From assembly GCA_947626205.1 (NCBI GenBank), contig CANQRO010000007.1, positions 1-27,323 on the forward strand: 27,323 nucleotides of DNA. The letters run 5' to 3'. Positions within the stretch are counted from its first letter, which is position 1; each line of letters begins with the position of its first letter. Under the pieces are notes generated by a model. It saw nothing but the letters and a program-made list of their open reading frames with translations. It was not told where the DNA came from and ran no database searches. Both the position numbers and the translations under genes were made by a program. Below, piece after piece: positions 22,640-27,323 of this stretch. The stretch comes from an uncultured Clostridia bacterium (GTDB lineage: Bacteria > Bacillota > Clostridia > TANB77 > CAG-508).

Positions 22640-24038
22640 CTATGTCATATTGTAAAACGTTGGAAATGTCTAACTTATTGGAATTAGTTTTCGTATTTTT
22701 CGCTTTTTTATTATTAGTTGTAAGTTTAAGAGTATTTTTCAAAAAATTTTCAGAAACTTCATTATAAATTAAATCTATATCAGTGATACTTTCTGCATTT
22801 TCCAATTCATAAACAATACTTTCAATATACTGTATTTCAGTTTTAGTTTCTATTTTTTGCTTAGACACAATTTCACAAGCGTTTTTTAATTTATGATATA
22901 ACTTGAAATACTTTTTTGCATTTTCTGATGGTGATAATTTCTTATCTAATGGAATAGATATAATTTCATTATTGTTGTAGTAATTTGAAAGTTCAATATG
23001 GTCAATGTTAGTGGAGTTATCAATATTATATAAGTTGGCAGTTATTAATTCTCCAAAAATTCTATATGAATCTTTTTTATTACATTCTTCTAGCTTTTTA
23101 TCCATATTAGATAAACGTTTAGTGTATTTTTGCAGTTCATTTAAAATAAGTTTTAAAACACTGTTTCGATAAGTAATAAAATTTTCTTTAGACTCCTTTT
23201 TTAAATAAAAATCATCTAAGAAAAAATTAACTGTAAGAGGTGAGACATTATTATTAATTACAAGAGCATAATCGTCTTTGTTTAAATATTTCCATTCCTT
23301 ACAAGTAAGTGAAATATTATGAAGTATATTACTTAAAGTTTCATAAAGTTTCTTTAAATCTTCCTTTTCGGTAATATTCGACTTTAAGTTTAAATTTTCT
23401 AAAAGAAAATTTATATATGATTTACTAATGCCTGTAAAAGTATCCGCAAGCAAAGTATCTATAGGCATATCTGATAATTTAGAATTAATAGTTTCATAGA
23501 ATTTTTCAAATGATGATATATTTAAAATACTAATTTTATCTGATTGAGGGGAAATATATTTGTGAGCAGGCAATATATCTCTTGTTGAACCAGATAATTT
23601 ATCTACGTGCCTTAAACTATCAATTATAACATCATTTTCGTTCAGTAAAATAATATTACTATGCTTGCCCATAAGTTCTATAATTAATTTTTTATGAGAA
23701 ATGTCATTCAATTCGTTAAAACCTTCTAATTCAATTATAGCAATTCGTTCTAAGTTTTCATTTTTTATAGACGTAATTTTCATGCCAATTAAATGCTTCC
23801 TAAGAAGCATACAAAAATTTAGCGCATTTTGTGGATTTGGCTTTTGAGAAGTAGTTAAATGAAAACGACAATTAGAGGCTTCAATATTAATATAAAGGGC
23901 ATAATTCTTTTGATTAGAATAAATGCCTAGTAAGATTTCGTTTTTACTAGGTTGGAATACTTTATTAATTTTTCCATTAACAATGGATTGATTTAGTTCA
24001 TATATAACTTGTCTTGTTACAATTCCATCAAATGCCAT
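22608..24038 (-). CDS. rqcH: RqcH (NFACT protein) N-terminal part, cut by a frameshift
   Basis: RqcH (YloA/FbpA, homologous to eukaryotic NEMF/Rqc2) binds 50S subunits with stalled peptidyl-tRNA and directs alanine tailing for degradation. This part (476 residues) has the NFACT-N domain (starting MAFDGIVTRQVIYEL, with FCMLLRKHLIGM, LIIELMGKHSNIIL and IIDSLRHVDK), the middle helix-hairpin-helix and the coiled coil around 280-420. It ends in DGYKVFIRKK-stop where the family continues VFIGKNNRQND. An extra base (+ strand G at 22619) explains this. Residues 97-98, where B. subtilis RqcH has D97-R98, read E-R. ATG 24038 has AAAGGA about 10 nt upstream; an in-frame ATG at 24056 overlaps that site. 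The break may be a real mutation or an assembly error. Confidence 0.9.
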   Translation of the reverse strand: MAFDGIVTRQVIYELNQSIVNGKINKVFQPSKNEILLGIYSNQKNYALYINIEASNCRFHLTTSQKPNPQNALNFCMLLRKHLIGMKITSIKNENLERIAIIELEGFNELNDISHKKLIIELMGKHSNIILLNENDVIIDSLRHVDKLSGSTRDILPAHKYISPQSDKISILNISSFEKFYETINSKLSDMPIDTLLADTFTGISKSYINFLLENLNLKSNITEKEDLKKLYETLSNILHNISLTCKEWKYLNKDDYALVINNNVSPLTVNFFLDDFYLKKESKENFITYRNSVLKLILNELQKYTKRLSNMDKKLEECNKKDSYRIFGELITANLYNIDNSTNIDHIELSNYYNNNEIISIPLDKKLSPSENAKKYFKLYHKLKNACEIVSKQKIETKTEIQYIESIVYELENAESITDIDLIYNEVSENFLKNTLKLTTNNKKAKNTKTNSNKLDISNVLQYDIDGYKVFIRKK

Positions 24039-24136
24039 AAATTTCAGTCCTTTCATATTTTGTAAGATAATAATTTAAGTATATAATCAAGTTAAAATAA
24101 TTATACAATACTAATTAAAATACTAAAAAATGTATT

Positions 24137-24877
24137 TTACAATGTAGTTTCATTTAATTTTATAATGCAATGAATAAATTTTTCATCATCTGTTTTCATA
24201 ACTATATAGTGAGAAGAATTAACTTTAGAATAAAAACATTTTATAGTTTCTCCTAATTTAGTTTCTTTTTTATACATAATTTCAAAATCATCTATTTTAG
24301 CATGTTTATACACATCTTCAGGTAAAAGCTCATAGGCAATATCAATATAAGAAACATTATGGACATGTTCATTTATATCAATATCTTTTCTTTTAGCAAC
24401 ATATGAATCAGTAAATTCATACTCTAGTGGAATTTCTAGTTTATTTAATTCTGGTTCGTCACCAAAAACTTTTTTTAATTCTGGTGTGTATTTATTAATT
24501 AATTCAGGTGAAATTTTTTGTAAGCTCATTTCTTTTGCGTTCATTAGAACCCATTTACTGCTAGCAATTGCAATTAAATTATTATTAATATCAAATACTT
24601 CGAAATCTCTAAATGTAAAATATTTATATGAATCCCTAGCCCAAGTACTAATATGAATAGTTTCTCCATATAGTGGCCTAGAGAATATACGAACTTTCCA
24701 GTTTAGTAAAACCCAAGTAAGTCCAGTAGTTTCTATATTATTGAGTCCATATCCAGCTTTATTAGAATGCATACCAGCAATATCTTCTAAAAAACCAACT
24801 AAAGCACGATTGGTTAATTTATTGCTTTCTCCGACATCACGGAAACCTATTTCAAAATCATGTTCAAACTTTGACAT
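24137..24877 (-). CDS. Acyl-ACP thioesterase
   Basis: A 246-residue double-hotdog enzyme of the acyl-ACP thioesterase (FatA/FatB-like) family, expected to release fatty acids from acyl carrier protein in the cytosol. The N-terminal hotdog contains GFLEDIAGMHSNKAGYG and TWVLLNWKVRIFSRP; the second begins near residue 155. The segment KRKDIDINEHVHNVSYIDIAYE corresponds to the family's D-x-D-x-N-x-H-V-N-N-x-x-Y motif, but the first N of HVNN is H173 here. AGGAGTGAT precedes the ATG. Its promoter overlaps the divergent tRNA-Thr promoter. It lies 98 bp upstream of the rqcH region on the same strand. Confidence 0.88.
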   Translation of the reverse strand: MSKFEHDFEIGFRDVGESNKLTNRALVGFLEDIAGMHSNKAGYGLNNIETTGLTWVLLNWKVRIFSRPLYGETIHISTWARDSYKYFTFRDFEVFDINNNLIAIASSKWVLMNAKEMSLQKISPELINKYTPELKKVFGDEPELNKLEIPLEYEFTDSYVAKRKDIDINEHVHNVSYIDIAYELLPEDVYKHAKIDDFEIMYKKETKLGETIKCFYSKVNSSHYIVMKTDDEKFIHCIIKLNETTL

Positions 24878-24917
24878 TAGTTAATCACTCCTATTTTATT
24901 AAAAATATTAATTTGTA

Positions 24918-24946
24918 TTGACAAAAGCTATTGTAACACATATAAT
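24918..24946 (+). promoter_or_regulatory. Perfect consensus promoter for tRNA-Thr
   Basis: TTGACA (24918-24923), 17 bp, TATAAT (24941-24946). Transcription would start near 24953, about 9 nt before the tRNA, as expected for a strong stable-RNA promoter. Confidence 0.85.
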
Positions 24947-24958
24947 TTAATTTGTAAA
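24930..24958 (-). promoter_or_regulatory. Divergent promoter for the thioesterase gene
   Basis: On the minus strand, TTTACA (24958-24953), 17 bp and TACAAT (24935-24930) give a good promoter with a leader of about 45 nt. Its spacer contains the -10 box of the tRNA promoter on the other strand, so the two probably compete for polymerase. Confidence 0.6.
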
Positions 24959-24961
24959 TTC

Positions 24962-25037
24962 GCTTATATAGCTCAGTCGGTAGAGTGCTACCTTGGTAAG
25001 GTAGAGGTCACGGGTTCGATTCCCGTTATAAGCTCCA
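24962..25037 (+). tRNA. tRNA-Thr (anticodon GGU)
   Basis: The full cloverleaf is visible: a 7-bp acceptor stem (GCTTATA 24962-24968 with TATAAGC 25027-25033), a D arm with AGTCGGTA, an anticodon stem CTACC/GGTAG around the loop TTGGTAA (anticodon GGT), and a T arm CGGGTTCGATTCCCG. Discriminator T (25034) and an encoded CCA (25035-25037) follow. The GGU anticodon and UCCA end match the specifier and TGGA bulge of the thrS T-box at 9768-9990. Confidence 0.97.
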
Positions 25038-25077
25038 ACGACGAATCTGTTCGAACTTTTATAGAACAGTAGATGTG

Positions 25078-25110
25078 AAAATCAATCAGAATTAAACTGG
25101 TTGATTTTTT
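25078..25110 (+). terminator. Terminator after tRNA-Thr
   Basis: AAAATCAATCAG (25078-25089) pairs with CTGGTTGATTTT (25097-25108, one G-T pair) around a 7-nt loop and ends in six T. A smaller hairpin CTGTTC/GAACAG (25047-25069) lies between it and the tRNA. Confidence 0.8.
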
Positions 25111-25231
25111 GGTAAAAAGCACATGAAAATTTTTCAATGAATTGAGACATATTTTATAAAGCTCTTGTGTTTTTCTTAAATTTTTGTAATAATGAAAAAA
25201 AGAAAATATTTAAGTCAGAAAGGAATTTGAA

Positions 25232-25966
25232 ATGAAATCTAATAGTACAAAAGTCATATTAGCATTAATATTTATTATAGTTATTTTAGGATGTATTTTT
25301 ATCTTTAATGTTTTAAATGGAAATAAAAACAAAAGCACATATACTGCAAAATCTAATTATTCAAAGGCTGAAATAATAGATTTAATCAAGTCTGAAGATA
25401 ATAAATCCAATTATGAAGTTGAATATGTATTAAACGATACAAAATACAAAAGGAAATATTTAAACAAAAAAATGAAATGGGAAGCATCAATTAATGAGAA
25501 GAATACACTTAGTTATCTTGATTTTGAAAAAAATACAAATACTATTATAAATGAAGAAAACAAAATAGCTGTAATACAAAAAATAAGTTCTGTCAATGAA
25601 AATTATATGCCTGATGATATGCTTAAAATTATAGAAAATCCCAACTGCATAATTGAGAAAGAAGAAAAAATATCAAATAGAAATGCTATTATTTTAAGCT
25701 ATAATGGGACAGGGAAAATAGGAAATCAATTTTTATTTTCTGCTGACAATTCAACAAGTGATACTAGTAGTAAAGTTGATGATATTAAGTATGAAATAAA
25801 AATGTGGATTGATACCGAAACAGGTTTATTATTGCAGACAATAATAAAAGCTAACAATAACGAACAAAAAACTGTTTATGACTTAAAATTAAACACAGTA
25901 ACTACAGCTGACATCACTATACCAAATCTATCACAATATAAAGTAACTGATATGACAAGAAAATAG
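25232..25966 (+). CDS. Membrane-anchored protein with a LolA-like look, function unknown
   Basis: A 244-residue protein with one N-terminal membrane segment (about 7-28, no lipobox cysteine in the usual place) and a beta-rich outer domain. The late segment KYEIKMWIDTETGLLLQTII resembles the strand pattern of LolA/RseB-fold proteins, where a Trp-Ile-Asp followed by Thr-Gly-Leu turn is common. Low similarity makes this tentative. AAAGGA (25219-25224) is 7 nt before the ATG. No clear promoter is visible. Its last codons (ACAAGAAAATAG) form one arm of a palindrome shared with the convergent XRE gene. Confidence 0.7.
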   Translation: MKSNSTKVILALIFIIVILGCIFIFNVLNGNKNKSTYTAKSNYSKAEIIDLIKSEDNKSNYEVEYVLNDTKYKRKYLNKKMKWEASINEKNTLSYLDFEKNTNTIINEENKIAVIQKISSVNENYMPDDMLKIIENPNCIIEKEEKISNRNAIILSYNGTGKIGNQFLFSADNSTSDTSSKVDDIKYEIKMWIDTETGLLLQTIIKANNNEQKTVYDLKLNTVTTADITIPNLSQYKVTDMTRK

Positions 25967-25989
25967 TTGAAATTGTACTATTTTCTTGT
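25955..25989. terminator. Palindrome spanning both stop codons, possible shared terminator
   Basis: ACAAGAAAATAGT (25955-25967) and its exact complement (25977-25989) form a 13-bp stem around a 9-nt loop. Both stop codons of the convergent genes lie inside the arms. It lacks a separate U tract beyond the stem, but each 3' arm contains TTTTCTT, so it may work as a weak two-way terminator or protect the mRNA ends. Confidence 0.6.
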
Positions 25990-26319
25990 AATATTTAAAT
26001 ACTGAATTAATGCAAGAATTACTTCTTGATCTCTACGATCTAATTCATAAAAACCTATTAGATCTGGATCTAATTTATATTCCTTATCTAAATCTAAATA
26101 TTCCTGTAAAATAAATGTAGGAGTAATATGATAAATATTGCATAATTTAACTAAAGTATCAACGCTTCCTTTAGTTTTATCACGTTCAATATCAGAAATA
26201 TATCTTGAAGCTAGATCTAACATTTCTGCAACTTCTTCTTGGGTATATCCTAAAGATTTTCTAGTTTTCCTTAAAATATCTCCAATTTTGATATTAACTT
26301 TCTTTTTTTCTATATCCAT
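25978..26319 (-). CDS. XRE-family helix-turn-helix transcriptional regulator
   Basis: A 113-residue DNA-binding protein. The Cro/cI-type HTH spans about residues 13-67 (IGDILRKTRKSLGYTQEEVA, then SRYISDIERDKTKGSVDTLVKLCNIY). The tail (70-113) is helical and may dimerise. ATG 26319 is preferred because AGGTGG (26325-26330) is 5 nt upstream; an in-frame GTG at 26328 overlaps that site. The target is unknown. An interrupted repeat ACTAC-N9-GTAGT (26369-26387) about 50 bp upstream could be an autoregulatory site, and the divergent-side gene at 26456 also has a palindrome by its promoter. Confidence 0.85.
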   Translation of the reverse strand: MDIEKKKVNIKIGDILRKTRKSLGYTQEEVAEMLDLASRYISDIERDKTKGSVDTLVKLCNIYHITPTFILQEYLDLDKEYKLDPDLIGFYELDRRDQEVILALIQYLNITRK

Positions 26320-26412
26320 TAAAACCACCTATCATATAAAATAGCAAATATATTTTAATAAATGAATGACTACTTCTGATATGTAGTGTGGATTTAATTT
26401 TGAATTTTATAC

Positions 26413-26450
26413 AAAAATATAGTTAACAGTAAAATGTTAACTATATTTTT
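26413..26450 (-). terminator. Terminator of the 239-aa gene
   Basis: A perfect 16-bp stem (26413-26428 with 26435-26450) closes a 6-nt loop, and on the minus strand the stem ends in five T. It starts 5 nt after the stop codon of the 239-aa gene and could also act on the plus strand. Confidence 0.8.
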
Positions 26451-26455
26451 TATTG

Positions 26456-27175
26456 CTATCTTTCGTTGATATCTTGCTGCTTTTCAGCTACTATGTTTTT
26501 CCCTTGTAGGTTAAAGCCTAATGAATTTAAATTTTTACAAAAATTTTCTAACTTTTCTAATGTTTCTTTAGATGGATTATCTTCATTATGAACTTTGACC
26601 ATCAAATCTAAAAATTCATCTATTTGTTTTGCATTTCCTGAAGGAAACAACATTTTAGATAAATTATTATCATAAGAAATATAAGTAAAATCTTCCATAG
26701 GTTCTTGATATTTTTTTTGCATAACTTTTAGTGAATATGCATTTTCTTCATCACTAATTTTTTCATATCTGATATCTGCAGAATTCTTCAATACAGGAGA
26801 ATTCTTATATATAATTTCTAATAGCGTATTTTCAGCGTCGTTTAGTACATCTTCTTTATTTAATTCCATATTTGAATAAGTTTCTATTGCAGTAGGGGAA
26901 GAGGCAGAAACATCTGAAATATTATGTGCAATAGTACCTGCAGCACTAATACCTATGGCAGCAGCAATTGCAGCAATGGTAAGTCTTCCTGCAACTTGAA
27001 ATTTTTTCTGATTTCTATTTAAGCGATATTTTTTTGCATTTGGACCAATTAAAGTAGTTAAATCTTTATATCCTTTTATAACTAGTTTTGGCTTTTTCAT
27101 TTCTTCATGCTTTTTTCTAACATAGGATAAATTAATAATATTTTGGTCATTTTTCATATCTTCAATTTTTCCCAT
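26456..27175 (-). CDS. Unknown protein with a central membrane anchor
   Basis: A 239-residue protein I do not recognise. Residues 1-60 are basic and probably cytoplasmic, 64-83 form an Ala/Gly-rich membrane helix (RLTIAAIAAAIGISAAGTIA), and 84-239 form an acidic, helical domain that would lie outside. The basic-inside pattern suggests an N-in, C-out anchor. GGAGGT lies 6 nt before the ATG, a TTGACA-17-TATATT promoter is upstream, and a strong terminator follows, so it is monocistronic. It neighbours an XRE regulator on the same strand, but a terminator separates them. Confidence 0.7.
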   Translation of the reverse strand: MGKIEDMKNDQNIINLSYVRKKHEEMKKPKLVIKGYKDLTTLIGPNAKKYRLNRNQKKFQVAGRLTIAAIAAAIGISAAGTIAHNISDVSASSPTAIETYSNMELNKEDVLNDAENTLLEIIYKNSPVLKNSADIRYEKISDEENAYSLKVMQKKYQEPMEDFTYISYDNNLSKMLFPSGNAKQIDEFLDLMVKVHNEDNPSKETLEKLENFCKNLNSLGFNLQGKNIVAEKQQDINER

Positions 27176-27210
27176 AGAATTACCTCCATATTAAACAATA
27201 TTTTTATTAA

Positions 27211-27239
27211 AATATATCACTACAAATATAAAATGTCAA
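27211..27239 (-). promoter_or_regulatory. Promoter for the 239-aa membrane-anchored protein
   Basis: On the minus strand, TTGACA (27239-27234), 17 bp and TATATT (27216-27211). Transcription would begin near 27204, about 29 nt before the start codon. Confidence 0.75.
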
Positions 27240-27250
27240 AAAAAATTTAT

Positions 27251-27275
27251 AAATGGTAAAATTAAATTACCGTTT
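27251..27275. promoter_or_regulatory. Palindrome next to the -35 box, candidate operator
   Basis: AAATGGTAA (27251-27259) and TTACCGTTT (27267-27275) form 9-bp arms with one mismatch around a 7-bp AT-rich centre. The element lies 12 bp upstream of the -35 box of the 239-aa gene, a usual place for an activator or repressor site. Confidence 0.45.
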
Positions 27276-27288
27276 TTATAAAAATAAA

Positions 27289-27317
27289 AAGACACATAAT
27301 TAAACTTATGATACAAT
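27289..27317 (+). promoter_or_regulatory. Possible promoter pointing out of the window
   Basis: AAGACA (4/6 match), 17 bp and TACAAT with an upstream TG (TGATACAAT, extended -10), the same -10 form as at ftsY. It would drive a gene beyond the right edge, divergent from the 239-aa gene. Confidence 0.35.
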
Positions 27318-27323
27318 GTTGGT

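Noticed and set aside
22600..22645. Programmed frameshifting to rescue RqcH
   Set aside because: The needed shift is +1 and the site (CGG AAA AAA TAA) has no known stimulator; a six-A run is short for transcriptional slippage. RqcH is not known to be made by frameshifting, so a mutation or sequencing error is simpler.
24962..25231. tRNA-Thr as an integration site with an att repeat downstream
   Set aside because: I found no second copy of the tRNA 3' end, and the downstream genes have no integrase.

Overview
The window is AT-rich DNA (about 27% G+C in the core genes by eye) from a low-GC Gram-positive bacterium, most likely a member of class Clostridia and perhaps from an uncultured gut lineage. 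The evidence is a threonine T-box, strong AGGAGG-type ribosome binding sites, the DUF421-DUF4363 pair, a DUF5665 protein, a monofunctional GT51 glycosyltransferase, an RqcH-type NFACT protein and TAA/TAG-dominated stop codons. Most of it is chromosomal housekeeping sequence with a few lineage-specific genes and one small foreign-looking insertion.

Layout. 1-1452: glmU (UDP-GlcNAc synthesis) with its promoter and a shared terminator. 1546-3140: a small holin-like membrane protein and the DUF421/DUF4363 membrane pair. 3143-5588, minus strand: dapA, an HD-domain phosphohydrolase and dapB; dapA and dapB are the two committed steps from aspartate semialdehyde towards lysine/diaminopimelate. 5801-8002: a lone 733-aa TPR protein with eight near-identical 105-bp tandem units. 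8163-9691: pgi and a small membrane protein. 9715-11920: a T-box riboswitch controlling thrS; the matching tRNA-Thr(GGU) gene lies at 24962. 11921-13560: a disturbed region with a dead DUF1653 gene, a compact cassette (consensus promoter, unknown 206-aa gene, hairpin terminator) and further debris. 13571-17640: ftsY, a UPF0182 membrane protein and a DUF5665 membrane protein. 17730-21488: pgsA (phospholipid synthesis), ligA (NAD-dependent DNA ligase), an unknown 84-aa gene and a CmpB-like membrane protein. 21532-24877, minus strand: a GT51 peptidoglycan glycosyltransferase, rqcH split by one extra base, and an acyl-ACP thioesterase. 24918-27323: tRNA-Thr, a LolA-like anchored protein, an XRE regulator and an unknown membrane-anchored protein.

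Common themes are cell-envelope supply (glmU, dapA, dapB, the GT51 enzyme, pgsA, thioesterase) and translation or protein quality (thrS, tRNA-Thr, ftsY, rqcH). The parts most worth a second look are the self-contained cassette at 12240-13028, which breaks a DUF1653 gene and carries the only TGA stop among the protein genes called here; the homogenised TPR array; the one-base frameshift in rqcH; a 13-bp palindrome that supplies the same Thr-Arg-Lys-stop end to two convergent genes (25955-25989); and a ribosome binding site buried in a terminator-like hairpin before the DUF5665 gene. I could not run any database search, so families are named from remembered motifs and lengths.
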